Source: Ignavibacteriales bacterium (GTDB lineage Bacteria; Bacteroidota; Ignavibacteria; Ignavibacteriales; Melioribacteraceae). Taken from it: a stretch of 64,000 bases of DNA. Below are positions 17,779 through 26,852 of this stretch, piece after piece. How positions within the stretch are numbered: the stretch's first letter is position 1; the number at the start of each line of letters is the position of its first letter. The position numbers and the translations under genes are program-made. The notes below the pieces were generated by a model. The model searched no databases, was not told the origin of the DNA, and saw only the letters and a program-made list of their open reading frames with translations. The DNA lies in NCBI GenBank assembly GCA_020061355.1, contig JAGUYK010000012.1, positions 1 through 64,000 on the forward strand, read 5' to 3'.

Positions 17779-18695
17779 CAAAAATACTTCTCCGGTAAAA
17801 AGTAGTTTCGTTTTTCGAAATAAATTTTTACATCATTATCAAAATTATATTTTATTCCGGCATTATAAATCTGGGCGGCAGCTGCTGATCCGTAAATGTT
17901 TCCAGTATAAGAGATAGCAGCCAGTCCGGTAAACAACCAGCCTCGGAAATTGTGACTCTGTTTAAAGTTATCAAAAGCTAAGAGTGTTAATACTCCTGTT
18001 GCAATAAGTGAAGTTAAGCCATCAGATATTTCACCAACATATATTTTTCCGAGTCCGGGCAGAATTCCTGATAGTACTGCCGCTGTAACAGGATTTTTAT
18101 ATTCCGGATGTTTTTTCCTTTGATAAAAATTTCTAACATTACTTTTGTTTGAATCCGGGAAAACCGAAAAGAAAATGTTTGTATCTGGAAGTGTTGAATT
18201 ATCCATCAAATGGGTAATATAATAGAGCCGTTCAATTTCCCGTGAATATTTTGCAGAAGTATAGATATCCTGTCTAGCAATTGAACGAAAACTATTTAGA
18301 TCGCCAGATTGAAATTGCGCTTCCAGGTAAGCGAGTCGCGATTCATTTTGTAATGTTGAATTATAAAATAATCCTTTAAAATTATCTGCCGCTTCCTGAT
18401 ATCTGCCAATTCTTAAAAAACATTCGGCAAACCGAAAACGGGCAGTATCCTGGTTTTCATATTTAAGATACTCCCTGAATTCATTTAAAGCTCTTAAGTA
18501 ATCTCTTTCAAAATAAAGATGATTGCCAAATGAAAGTCGATGCAGTGGTGAAAAAAAATTAAAATCGTTTGAGGCGGTTTGAGCTATCAAAAATGAATTT
18601 ACAAAAAAATATAAGAATAGAAATTTCCATGTTAATTTTTTTGCATAGGATAATAACCGAACAACTACTTTTAGTTCAATAAACAAGAATACCAC
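17778..18695 (-). CDS. TPR-containing membrane protein with ILPGLGKIY motif
   Basis: Protein of about 305 aa with an N-terminal hydrophobic leader ending near LIAQ. TPR-like repeats follow (RALNEFREYLKYENQDTARF, RIGRYQEAADNFKGLFY). The C-terminal hydrophobic region contains SGILPGLGKIYVGEISDGLTSL and GNIYGSAAAAQIYN. It is homologous in layout to the downstream gene and probably arose with it by duplication. It starts with GTG and overlaps the YidD-like gene by 20 nt, so the three genes form one unit. The gene is conserved in style with DUF5683 proteins. No role is known. Confidence 0.75.
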   Translation of the reverse strand: MVFLFIELKVVVRLLSYAKKLTWKFLFLYFFVNSFLIAQTASNDFNFFSPLHRLSFGNHLYFERDYLRALNEFREYLKYENQDTARFRFAECFLRIGRYQEAADNFKGLFYNSTLQNESRLAYLEAQFQSGDLNSFRSIARQDIYTSAKYSREIERLYYITHLMDNSTLPDTNIFFSVFPDSNKSNVRNFYQRKKHPEYKNPVTAAVLSGILPGLGKIYVGEISDGLTSLIATGVLTLLAFDNFKQSHNFRGWLFTGLAAISYTGNIYGSAAAAQIYNAGIKYNFDNDVKIYFEKRNYFLPEKYF

Positions 18696-19128
18696 CCGGG
18701 TAGTGTTTAATCTTTTCCGAATTAAGCGTGTAATTAATAACCGGATCTGAATACTTTCCCGAAATATGTTTTGGATAAAGATTCTTGGCTTTGAAGAAAT
18801 TTAAATCACGAATGAACCGGTCCGAGAACATTAGGGACCCCTTGAAAATACCTACTTCATTTAGTGATTCAATAAAAAAATGTGAGCAGGACGGGAAAAA
18901 AGGACAGTTATCACCGTCCAGATCCGAGATTAAGGTTGAATAAGTATCTCTAAAAAAAGAAATTATTTTTAATCCAAAACTTTCATTATGGACCTTTGGA
19001 AAGCTGAAGATATTTTTCTGAATCTCATAAGAGGTCTGTTTCCCCTCCCACTTTACCCAATCGGTTTGAGCCGGACTTGAAACAGATAAAATCGTAAATA
19101 GGAAAAATATTTGTGATTGATTTCTCAA
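18676..19128 (-). CDS. Exported YidD-like protein
   Basis: Protein of 150 aa. Residues 50-100 carry the YidD (PF01809) core: FFRDTYSTLISDLDGDNCPFFPSCSHFF, then IESLNEVGIFKGSL. YidD in E. coli is a cytosolic, membrane-associated protein of about 85 aa linked to YidC-dependent insertion. Here a signal peptide (residues 1-20, cleavage near SPAQ) precedes the domain, so it should be periplasmic. The third conserved cysteine of the family is absent. The start is TTG with a GAGGA site. It is first in the operon with two TPR/ILPG proteins. Confidence 0.75.
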   Translation of the reverse strand: MRNQSQIFFLFTILSVSSPAQTDWVKWEGKQTSYEIQKNIFSFPKVHNESFGLKIISFFRDTYSTLISDLDGDNCPFFPSCSHFFIESLNEVGIFKGSLMFSDRFIRDLNFFKAKNLYPKHISGKYSDPVINYTLNSEKIKHYPGGILVY

Positions 19129-19136
19129 TAATGTCC

Positions 19137-20279
19137 TCAGTCCTTTAAAAGTTCACGGGCTATTACTACTCTTTGAATTTCGGAAGTGCCTTCATAAATT
19201 TCTGTTATCTTAGCATCACGTAAAAATCTCTCAACAAGATATTCTCTAACATATCCGTAACCACCGTGAATTTGAATGGCTTCAAGTGCACACTCGACAG
19301 CAATTTTGGATGAATATAATTTTGCCATTGCGGCTTCTTTGACATATTTTTTCCCGGAATCTTTTAATGCGGCGGCTTCAAATGTCAGAAGTTTAGCAGC
19401 CTCAACTTTAACAGCCATATCTGCTAATTTAAATTGTATTGCTTGAAGGTTAGCTATTTCTGTTCCGAATGCTTTACGTACCTTAGCATATTTCTTTGCC
19501 GCATCCAAGGCACCTTCTGCAATTCCACAAGCTTGAGCAGCAATACCAATTCTTCCACCATTTAAAGTATTCATCGCAAAGTTAAATCCTTTACCTACTT
19601 CCCAAACAATATTTTTATCCGGCACTTTACAGTTTTCAAAGGTTAAGGAACAGGTATCACTGCTTCTTATTCCAAGTTTGTCTTCTTTAACTCCATGACC
19701 AAAACCCGGGGTACCTTTTTCAACTATAAAAGTAGTTATCCCATGATGTGCTTTTTCTTTATCAGTTTGAGCAACAACTAAAAAATAATCTGCACTAACA
19801 CCATTGGTAATCCAATTTTTCATTCCATTAATTTGCCAATAATCCCCTTCTTTATGTGCCGAGGTATTCTGTTTTGTAGCATCGCTTCCGGCTTCCGGTT
19901 CTGATAATGCAAATGCTCCTAATTTCTCGCCACGTGCTAATGGTTTAAGATAGGTTTCTTTTATACAATCGGAACCCCATTTCTCAAGACCATAACAAAC
20001 AAGTGAATTATTAACAGACATAATTACACCCAAGCTTGCATCAACTTTCGATATTTCAATCATCGCTAATACATAGCTAACAGTATCCATACCGGCACCT
20101 TCATATTCCGGTGAAACCATCATGCCCATAAATCCCAGTTCACCAAGTTTTTTTACAATCTCACCTGGGAATTCTGCATTCTTATCACGCTCAACAGCCG
20201 AAGGGGCGATTTCTGTTTCAGCAAATTCTCTTGCTGTTTGTTGTATCATCTGTTGCTCGTCTGTGAATTCAAAATTCAT
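19137..20279 (-). CDS. Acyl-CoA dehydrogenase (short-chain type)
   Basis: FAD enzyme of fatty-acid beta-oxidation, 380 aa. FAD and substrate motifs are present: FALSEPEAGSDA, NGMKNWITNG and the C-terminal IHGGYGYVREYLVERFLRDAK. The catalytic glutamate lies in IYEGTSEIQR. The sequence resembles short-chain or butyryl-CoA dehydrogenases. I chose ATG 20279 (MNFEFTDEQQ) with a GAGGT site. An in-frame start at 20315 adds 12 untypical residues. It precedes the YidD-like operon by 8 nt and may drive it. No ETF genes are adjacent. Confidence 0.95.
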   Translation of the reverse strand: MNFEFTDEQQMIQQTAREFAETEIAPSAVERDKNAEFPGEIVKKLGELGFMGMMVSPEYEGAGMDTVSYVLAMIEISKVDASLGVIMSVNNSLVCYGLEKWGSDCIKETYLKPLARGEKLGAFALSEPEAGSDATKQNTSAHKEGDYWQINGMKNWITNGVSADYFLVVAQTDKEKAHHGITTFIVEKGTPGFGHGVKEDKLGIRSSDTCSLTFENCKVPDKNIVWEVGKGFNFAMNTLNGGRIGIAAQACGIAEGALDAAKKYAKVRKAFGTEIANLQAIQFKLADMAVKVEAAKLLTFEAAALKDSGKKYVKEAAMAKLYSSKIAVECALEAIQIHGGYGYVREYLVERFLRDAKITEIYEGTSEIQRVVIARELLKD

Positions 20280-20408
20280 TTTAAACCTCAAAATTGAATT
20301 AAACTGATTGGTCAATTATAACTCAAAACTAAAGAAAGGGTTACGCAATATCAATCTTTTTAAGTGTTAATAATTTTGCAAGGACTACTATTTATTATAT
20401 TTGATGTG

Positions 20409-21473
20409 ATGAAAAGTGAAGAAAAGAAAATAATTTTGAAGGGGATGACCCTTTTAGAACTGAAAGATTACTTTGTATCTATTGGTGAATCCAGGTATCG
20501 TGGTGAACAGCTTTTTAACTGGATTTATAATCATATTTCTTTTGATTATTCTGAAATGCAAAATTTCCAGAAGGAACTTAGAAACAAACTTTCTTCTGTT
20601 AGTGAGTTACAAACCTTAAAGTTAATTACAAAACAAAATTCCCCTTCAACCGGAACTAAAAAATTTCTTTATTCGACCTATGATAACAAAAAGATAGAAT
20701 CGGTTTTAATCCCAGAAGGTGATAGGAACACATTATGTATTTCAACACAGGTAGGGTGCCCTCTCGATTGTAAATTCTGCGCTACCGGTTTGATGGGTTA
20801 TAAGAGAAATTTAAGTCCGGGAGAAATAGTTGATCAATACCTGTTAACAGCTAAAGAAGTGGGAAAAGCAAATATTACAAATATTGTTTACATGGGAATG
20901 GGTGAACCATTGCTTAATTTTGATAACTCTGTTAAGTCAGTTGAAATATTTACACACGAGCTTACAAAAGGATTGAGCAGAAAGAGAATTACAATATCAA
21001 CTGCCGGTATTCCGCATAAGATTATTGAGTTATCAGAATTAGGACTTCGAGTTAAACTTGCACTTTCACTTCATTCATGTTTTGAAGAGATTCGAACTAA
21101 AATTATGCCCATCAACAAAAAGTATTCTCTTAATGAAAACATCGAAGCCCTTAAATATTACACAAAGAAAACCAAAACACGTGTAACATTTGAATATACT
21201 ATGCTCAAGGGAATTAACGACCGCGATGCAGATATTCAGGCAATTACAAAGTTATGCAATCGTTTACCATCCAAAATAAATGTAATCCCATTTAACAGCA
21301 TTAAGCATATGAATCCTGGTGGAATTTCTGCAGAACTTGAACCGACTTCAAATGAAAATATCCTTCATTTTGTTGAAAAACTTAGAAATAATAATATTAC
21401 GGTTATGGTTCGCGAGACACATGGTGATGATATTGCGGCAGCATGCGGACAGTTAGCAATTAAGACAAATTAA
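20409..21473 (+). CDS. rlmN: Dual-specificity 23S rRNA/tRNA m2A methyltransferase
   Basis: Radical-SAM enzyme that methylates C2 of A2503 in 23S rRNA and A37 in some tRNAs. The 4Fe-4S motif is CPLDCKFCATG. Family stretches NIVYMGMGEPLLN and STAGIPHKI are present. The second catalytic cysteine is in AACGQLA at the C-terminus. I chose ATG 20409 (MKSEEKK, 354 aa). An upstream start at 20364 adds a hydrophobic leader not found in the family. TATATTTG just before the ATG could be a -7 promoter element, making the message leaderless, but no good -33 partner is seen. Confidence 0.95.
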   Translation: MKSEEKKIILKGMTLLELKDYFVSIGESRYRGEQLFNWIYNHISFDYSEMQNFQKELRNKLSSVSELQTLKLITKQNSPSTGTKKFLYSTYDNKKIESVLIPEGDRNTLCISTQVGCPLDCKFCATGLMGYKRNLSPGEIVDQYLLTAKEVGKANITNIVYMGMGEPLLNFDNSVKSVEIFTHELTKGLSRKRITISTAGIPHKIIELSELGLRVKLALSLHSCFEEIRTKIMPINKKYSLNENIEALKYYTKKTKTRVTFEYTMLKGINDRDADIQAITKLCNRLPSKINVIPFNSIKHMNPGGISAELEPTSNENILHFVEKLRNNNITVMVRETHGDDIAAACGQLAIKTN

Positions 21474-21531
21474 AACCTTTCATTTAAATATTTTGTTACT
21501 TATAATGTATACGCAATAAAGGAACAATAAT

Positions 21532-22056
21532 ATGAGAAAGATAAATAAATTATCATTTCTTCTTTATTTCTCCTGTATAGTGATTCTTTCGGCACAACAA
21601 GATAAAACCCCACCCAAAATATATTCCGTTGTAATAATGCCCTTTCTTGACGATCAAAACTACCCTTATAATATGGATCGAATCCGGGAATCATTTATAA
21701 GAGCATTTTATCAAAAAGGTTTTAGTGTTGTAATGGACGATTCTACATGGGCAATAATTTTGGATCATGATTTTAATCCTTCCAAAACCTTAAAAGATGA
21801 CGCACAACTGGTCTCTCAAACTGTTGATGTCGATTTCATTGTCTACGGACAGATCAGTAGTCTAATAAAACAGCGGGGCGATTATTATACGCCAAATCCA
21901 ATTTCGGTTAGTATTTATGATACTAAAAGGAATGACCTTATCATCAAAGAAAGAATGGATTTTAGCGAAAGGTGGGGTTTAATGTGGAAAAATTTTTCTT
22001 ATGATGACATGGCTCTTAGAGTTGTTAACCGGCTTGTTTCAATGGGCTATAAATAA
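21532..22056 (+). CDS. Exported protein with CsgG/LpoB-like domain
   Basis: Exported protein of 174 aa with a signal peptide ending near ILSAQQ. The mature part begins VVIMPFLDDQNYPYNMDRI and contains FIRAFYQKGFSVVMDD and VDFIVYGQISSL. These resemble the nucleotide-binding-like fold shared by CsgG, LpoB and GNA1162-type envelope proteins, which begin with a strand ending in MPF and include a VDYVVxG strand. The assignment is by pattern only. AAAGGA precedes the ATG. It is followed 7 nt later by a cysteine-rich lipoprotein candidate. Confidence 0.6.
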   Translation: MRKINKLSFLLYFSCIVILSAQQDKTPPKIYSVVIMPFLDDQNYPYNMDRIRESFIRAFYQKGFSVVMDDSTWAIILDHDFNPSKTLKDDAQLVSQTVDVDFIVYGQISSLIKQRGDYYTPNPISVSIYDTKRNDLIIKERMDFSERWGLMWKNFSYDDMALRVVNRLVSMGYK

Positions 22057-22063
22057 ATAATTT

Positions 22064-22501
22064 ATGAATAAGTTTTTGTTTGTTAGAGTTATTCTTTTTA
22101 TCACTCTCTTACTAATAATTCTTAAATGTGAAGGAACTCTTACTGAATCAGGTAAAACCGGCAACCTGTATCAAATTACCGGTTGTAAAAATTATTTACA
22201 AAAGACCACCGTGGTCGACTCTTGTTTCAATTATTCATTTAACGAAACATTAAAGATTGATTTCTGCGTTTCAGGTAATTGCTGCCCGGATTCTAACCGT
22301 TTTTTGTTCACTACCAAGATTTATTCCGATTCAATTATTATTACCTATGCTGATACCGCTGCTAACCTTTGCCGGTGCATATGCAATTACTATATTCATG
22401 CTGAATTTGAAAATTTATTTAATGAATCCTACATTGTAAAATGTATACGGATTGACTCAATAACCTCAACAACTACTTATTTGCAAAGAATCCGGCGTTA
22501 A
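22064..22501 (+). CDS. Cysteine-rich exported protein, unknown
   Basis: Protein of 145 aa that I do not recognise. A hydrophobic leader (residues 7-22) ends LLIILKCEG, which could be an unusual lipobox. The mature part has eight further cysteines, including CVSGNCC and CRCIC, suggesting disulfides or metal binding. It lies 7 nt after the CsgG/LpoB-like gene and so is probably co-transcribed. The promoter of the TonB operon overlaps its 3' end. Codon use looks like that of its neighbours. Confidence 0.55.
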   Translation: MNKFLFVRVILFITLLLIILKCEGTLTESGKTGNLYQITGCKNYLQKTTVVDSCFNYSFNETLKIDFCVSGNCCPDSNRFLFTTKIYSDSIIITYADTAANLCRCICNYYIHAEFENLFNESYIVKCIRIDSITSTTTYLQRIRR

Positions 22502-22512
22502 CTCTAATTTTG
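22480..22512 (+). promoter_or_regulatory. Predicted Bacteroidota-type promoter of the TonB operon
   Basis: TTTG (22480-22483), a 21-base spacer, then TAATTTTG (22505-22512), matching the -33/-7 consensus TTTG...TAnnTTTG. Transcription would start near 22519, giving a leader of about 130 nt before the receptor gene. Nothing else is evident in that leader. Confidence 0.45.
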
Positions 22513-22647
22513 GATATAGTAAATCAACAGGATTTATTTTCATTTTGGAACTTATTTAACGAAATATTTATTTAGTTTTTTATAAGAGGCATTTGAAAGT
22601 AACATAAAATCATAAGAAGTTTAATAAAAGGTCTACTTAATTCCTTT

Positions 22648-24999
22648 ATGCGATCATTTAAGTTTATTTGGGTATTTATTTACATAATTAGTGTAACCGG
22701 CTCAATTAACTCTCAAGCGAATGATGATGCTACTATCAATGGTTTCGTGTATGATGCAGCCAATGGTGAAGCATTAATCGGTGCAAATATATTTATAAGA
22801 GAATTGAATTTGGGTGCCGGTTCAAATCTTAGTGGTTTTTATGTTATTCCCAAAATAATGTCCGGGAAATTTGAATTGATTGTAAGTTATGTCGGTTATA
22901 AAACCCAGACTTTAATTGTAACCCTTAATAAAAACGAAACTAAGAGAATAGACATTTATTTAAATCCCGAAGCAATACTGGGTGAAGAGGTTGTAGTTAC
23001 AGGTGACTCAGTAAGGACGATTGAAAAATTATTTAACAAGCCTGTTTCAAAAATTGAATTATCTCCAGTACAATTAGGTAGAGTCCCTCAGGTTGTTGAA
23101 TCCGATCTATTAAGGACGTTGCAATCATTACCGGGAATTGTACCTGTATCCGATTTTTCATCAGCTATCTATGTTCGAGGTGGAACACCGGATCAAAATT
23201 TATTTTTATTGGACGGAACCGATGTTTACAATCCGGAACATGCATTTGGTCTCTTTTCCACATTTAACATGGATGCAATAAAGAAAGTAGAAGTATATAA
23301 AGGCGGTTTTAGTGCAGAATATGGCGGAAGACTTTCATCTGTAATTAACGTTACTAATAACGACGGAAACAGAAATGAATTTGAAGGAAAGGTATCTTTT
23401 AGTCTATTATCTTTAAGCACAACTCTCCAGACACCTATTGGAAGTATTGGTTCCTTATCCGGATCTTTACGCAGAACATATTTAGATCAAACCCTTGCCA
23501 AAGTAATTGATGATGTACCTGATTATTATTTTATTGACGGTAACTTGAAAGCCTTTTTCGACATTGATCAGACTAATAAACTTAGCGTTAGTTATTACGG
23601 CGGACTTGATGATTTGAATTTTGTTTTAGATAAAAAGCGGCAGGAGTCGCTTGGATTCAATTATATCTGGGGTAATCAAACCGGAAGTATAAATTGGCGT
23701 TCGGTAATAACGCCAAAATTATTCGGTAATTTCTGGATAACCGGAAGCAGATTCTTTTCGGATTTCGATTTTGATGATGTTGATTTCAGAGAAGAAAACA
23801 ATATCCGTGATGTGACGTTAAGAGGTGCCCTCGAATATTTTTACAGTGACCACTGGACATTCAAATTCGGTTTTCAACAAAAATATGTCAGCGGAAATTT
23901 AAAACAGAAATTTACCGGCGGTCGCGTTGATGTAGCAAAGAGTCGGGTACTATACTCACTATATGCTACATCCATATGGGTACCGTCTCCTTTATGGAAT
24001 ATTGAAACGGGATTGCGCGCAGAATACTTTGATTCCGATAAAGATTATAAAAATGTTGATCCGCGTCTTACAATCAAATATCGTTTATCTGAAACAAGTA
24101 ATCTAAAATTCTCGTCCGGTATTTTTCATCAATATGCAAACAGAATTCCCCGGTTATTCTTTGTAAGCATCTGGACAAGCGCGGATGAGTTTATTAAGGG
24201 CTCTTATGCCAGCCATTTTATTCTCGGGTACCAAAAAGAAATTGCAAAAAACATTGAACTTGAAATCGAGGGATACTATAAAGATTACAGTAACATATAT
24301 TCCTACAATCCAACATTTCTTGCAGATATTTCTGCAGATGCTTACACTGAAGACAATTTACCTCTATTCAATTCCAGCAAGGGTTTATTTAATAGTGGAA
24401 GCGGGAAATCATTCGGATTAGAATTCCTGTTAAGAAAAGATATTGGTGCAATAACAGGCTGGATTTCATATTCATTAGCACGAACTGAATTTACAATTGA
24501 CCGTGTAAATAAAGGGATCCCTTTTTCACCAAGACATGACAGGACTCATGCCATAAATATTGTTGTTAACTTTGATCTAAATAATATTTTGAATGAAATC
24601 AATAAAAAACAATTTATAAATTCCGATAAACGTTGGTTTCTGGGCCTGAATTTTACTTTCTTTTCAGGACAGCCAATTACACTACCGTCATCTGTTTATT
24701 TAATTAACCAATTACCGGATTGGGAACCAAACACAAACAGTCTGGCAATTTATCCATCCGGAATAAATGAGTTCCGGCTACCTTATTATGCGCGGCTTGA
24801 TTTCAGTCTTTCATACGAAATTCAATATAATGGTTGGTCTATGTCGCCATATCTCCAGGTATTTAATCTTTTGAACAGAAAAAATGTTTGGTTTATTGAA
24901 TATAAAAACGAAATTAAAAATGGAATGGTTATTCAGGAAGTTAATAATGTTACAATGTTTCCTATTTTACCAAGCATTGGTGTTAATATTAAATTCTAA
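22648..24999 (+). CDS. TonB-dependent outer-membrane receptor
   Basis: Outer-membrane active transporter of 783 aa. It has a signal peptide (residues 1-23), then a carboxypeptidase-regulatory-like domain (about 29-110, TINGFVYDAANGEALIGANIF). The plug domain follows, with AIYVRGGTPDQNLFLLDGTDVYNP and FSAEYGGRLSSVINV, and then the beta-barrel. The C-terminus ends LPSIGVNIKF with a terminal Phe, as in outer-membrane barrels. The next gene is a DUF4249 lipoprotein, the usual partner in Bacteroidota. The substrate is unknown. Confidence 0.95.
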   Translation: MRSFKFIWVFIYIISVTGSINSQANDDATINGFVYDAANGEALIGANIFIRELNLGAGSNLSGFYVIPKIMSGKFELIVSYVGYKTQTLIVTLNKNETKRIDIYLNPEAILGEEVVVTGDSVRTIEKLFNKPVSKIELSPVQLGRVPQVVESDLLRTLQSLPGIVPVSDFSSAIYVRGGTPDQNLFLLDGTDVYNPEHAFGLFSTFNMDAIKKVEVYKGGFSAEYGGRLSSVINVTNNDGNRNEFEGKVSFSLLSLSTTLQTPIGSIGSLSGSLRRTYLDQTLAKVIDDVPDYYFIDGNLKAFFDIDQTNKLSVSYYGGLDDLNFVLDKKRQESLGFNYIWGNQTGSINWRSVITPKLFGNFWITGSRFFSDFDFDDVDFREENNIRDVTLRGALEYFYSDHWTFKFGFQQKYVSGNLKQKFTGGRVDVAKSRVLYSLYATSIWVPSPLWNIETGLRAEYFDSDKDYKNVDPRLTIKYRLSETSNLKFSSGIFHQYANRIPRLFFVSIWTSADEFIKGSYASHFILGYQKEIAKNIELEIEGYYKDYSNIYSYNPTFLADISADAYTEDNLPLFNSSKGLFNSGSGKSFGLEFLLRKDIGAITGWISYSLARTEFTIDRVNKGIPFSPRHDRTHAINIVVNFDLNNILNEINKKQFINSDKRWFLGLNFTFFSGQPITLPSSVYLINQLPDWEPNTNSLAIYPSGINEFRLPYYARLDFSLSYEIQYNGWSMSPYLQVFNLLNRKNVWFIEYKNEIKNGMVIQEVNNVTMFPILPSIGVNIKF

Positions 25000-25008
25000 T
25001 TCTGGGAT

Positions 25009-25923
25009 ATGCATATAATGAGAAATATCAGCGGAAAAATAATTATCACTTTGCTACTGATACTATTTTATTCATGCGGAGAAAGTGTAGTAGAAATTGG
25101 AGAGCAAACGTATTCTCCCAAAATTGTTATTGAAGGATATCTATCCCCTGGTCAGAAAGTTCAGAATATAAAAATCACAAGAAATTTTCCACTTAATTCA
25201 AGACCCGATGCGAAATCACTCATACTTTCAGACGCAGATGTGAAATTGACCGACTTACAAAATAACCGGGATTATACATTAGCATTTAATCCACAAAAAT
25301 TTTCATTTGAGTACAGCGGCACAGATCTGAAAATAGATCATGGTAAATCCTACAAGTTAATTGTTACTGCTAAAGTGGATGGTAAACCACTTAATGCTTC
25401 TTCAATTACTAAAGTACCAAACAGGGGTTTTAGAATTATTAAGGAAGAGTCATCGCTTGATTCTATGAAATACTATCAGCGCGACTTTAATGGAAACGTT
25501 AAACAATTTAAAATTATTTTTGAACCGTCACCGGGAAATAGCTTTTACGGAATCTCAATTGTTGCACTTGAAGCAACCCTTGAATCGTTTGTGTTTGATA
25601 ACCCGTTTATTCAAATAAAAATGGATGACTTAAAAAAGGATTTTGACCGATATAAGTATCAATCCAAATGGCTGCAGAATATCAAATCAGACGTAAGTAA
25701 AGTAAATTATAATATTGAATGGCTCGATACCTGGTTTTATGGAAATTACCGTATAATAGTTTATGCCGGCGATGAGAATTACAGATTGTTCATGTTGACT
25801 TACCGCAGGGTGCAGGAGTTTGATGGGAATTTTCATGAACCTCGATTAAATATTGAAGGAGATGGAATCGGAATATTTGGTTCAGTGATTGCCGATACAG
25901 CCTACTTTAAAGTGCTTAAATAA
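25009..25923 (+). CDS. DUF4249 family lipoprotein
   Basis: Outer-membrane-associated lipoprotein of 304 aa with lipobox LFYSC near residue 24. The mature start KIVIEGYLSPGQKVQNIKITR is the DUF4249 signature. These lipoproteins lie next to TonB-dependent receptors in Bacteroidota and are thought to bind the cargo of the receptor. It begins 9 nt after the receptor gene. Start may be ATG 25009 or the in-frame ATG 25018. The substrate is not known. Confidence 0.88.
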   Translation: MHIMRNISGKIIITLLLILFYSCGESVVEIGEQTYSPKIVIEGYLSPGQKVQNIKITRNFPLNSRPDAKSLILSDADVKLTDLQNNRDYTLAFNPQKFSFEYSGTDLKIDHGKSYKLIVTAKVDGKPLNASSITKVPNRGFRIIKEESSLDSMKYYQRDFNGNVKQFKIIFEPSPGNSFYGISIVALEATLESFVFDNPFIQIKMDDLKKDFDRYKYQSKWLQNIKSDVSKVNYNIEWLDTWFYGNYRIIVYAGDENYRLFMLTYRRVQEFDGNFHEPRLNIEGDGIGIFGSVIADTAYFKVLK

Positions 25924-25984
25924 ATTTCTTTCCTTATCTTTCCAAAGGATTTTTTTAATACGTCGTCTTTTGGGGAGAATCGAA

Positions 25985-26491
25985 ATGAAAATTCAGAAAA
26001 AAAAATCAGTTTATACATTTTTAATAATGCTCCCTTTACTCTTACTAATCAGCTACTGTAAAGATGATTCCGGACAGAAGCCAATTGAACAAGAAGTTAG
26101 AATCTATTTGATTGCCCCCGAAGGTTCTTCCCTTCCCGGAAAAATGATTGGCTGTAATGACATATTAGTTTATGAAGAGAAAACCGTTAAAGCAGATAGG
26201 TCAATTCTTGAAGCTGCTCTGACAGAACTTATTGCATTCAAATCAACAGCTAAACTACAAAACTATGTTAAGGGACCAGGATTAATGTTAATACAGGTTA
26301 CTGTTGCAGGTGGTATCGCAGATGTATATCTGAAAGGTGATTTTGATATTTTCGGCACATGCGATGCCCCCAGAATTAAAGAACAGATTTATGAAACGGT
26401 TAATCAATTTACCGAATATAAAAAAATCAATTTCTTTATCAATGACCAGACACTGGAGAAGTATTTATCTGTTGCCGGGGCATATTTTTAA
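25985..26491 (+). CDS. GerMN domain lipoprotein
   Basis: Lipoprotein of 168 aa with a lipobox at LLISYCKDD. The body matches the GerMN (sporulation/germination) fold: RIYLIAPEGSS, ALTELIAF, and GDFDIFGTCDAPRIKEQIYET followed by KKINFFINDQ. In non-sporulating bacteria such domains occur in envelope lipoproteins of unknown function. I chose ATG 25985 because GGGGAG lies upstream. A longer frame starting at 25889 overlaps DUF4249. It may belong to the TonB receptor transcript. Confidence 0.75.
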   Translation: MKIQKKKSVYTFLIMLPLLLLISYCKDDSGQKPIEQEVRIYLIAPEGSSLPGKMIGCNDILVYEEKTVKADRSILEAALTELIAFKSTAKLQNYVKGPGLMLIQVTVAGGIADVYLKGDFDIFGTCDAPRIKEQIYETVNQFTEYKKINFFINDQTLEKYLSVAGAYF

Positions 26492-26517
26492 CCTTCTATA
26501 AACTCATCGACAAATCA

Positions 26518-26844
26518 ATGGCGTGGATTTATATTTTAATTGCATCGGTATTTGAAATATCCTGGGCAGTAGGGCTAAAATACAGCCAGGGATTCACACA
26601 ATTAAAAGCTTCTATCTTCACAGTAATTACAATGATATTGAGCTATATTTTCCTCGCTTTGGGGACCAAGACTTTACCGATTGGAACTGCTTATGCAGTA
26701 TGGACAGGAATAGGTGCGGTTGGCACAGCAATTTATGGTATTTTGTTTTTTAATGAACCGAAAGAATTAATTAGAATATTTTTTATTTTTTTAATAGTTG
26801 TTGGAATAATCGGATTACGCCTAACCTATAAAACCACGTCATAA
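26518..26844 (+). CDS. gdx: SMR family exporter, Gdx (SugE) type
   Basis: Four-helix small multidrug resistance protein, 108 aa. Residues known from the guanidinium exporter Gdx-Clo are conserved at the same positions: Glu13, Trp16, Ser42, Tyr59 and Trp62 (motif TAYAVWTGIG). This separates it from EmrE-type drug exporters and suggests proton-coupled export of guanidinium. No guanidine riboswitch is visible, since only 26 nt separate it from the preceding gene. It lies 8 nt before a TrmH-type methyltransferase gene. Confidence 0.85.
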   Translation: MAWIYILIASVFEISWAVGLKYSQGFTQLKASIFTVITMILSYIFLALGTKTLPIGTAYAVWTGIGAVGTAIYGILFFNEPKELIRIFFIFLIVVGIIGLRLTYKTTS

Positions 26845-26852
26845 TTTCTAAA

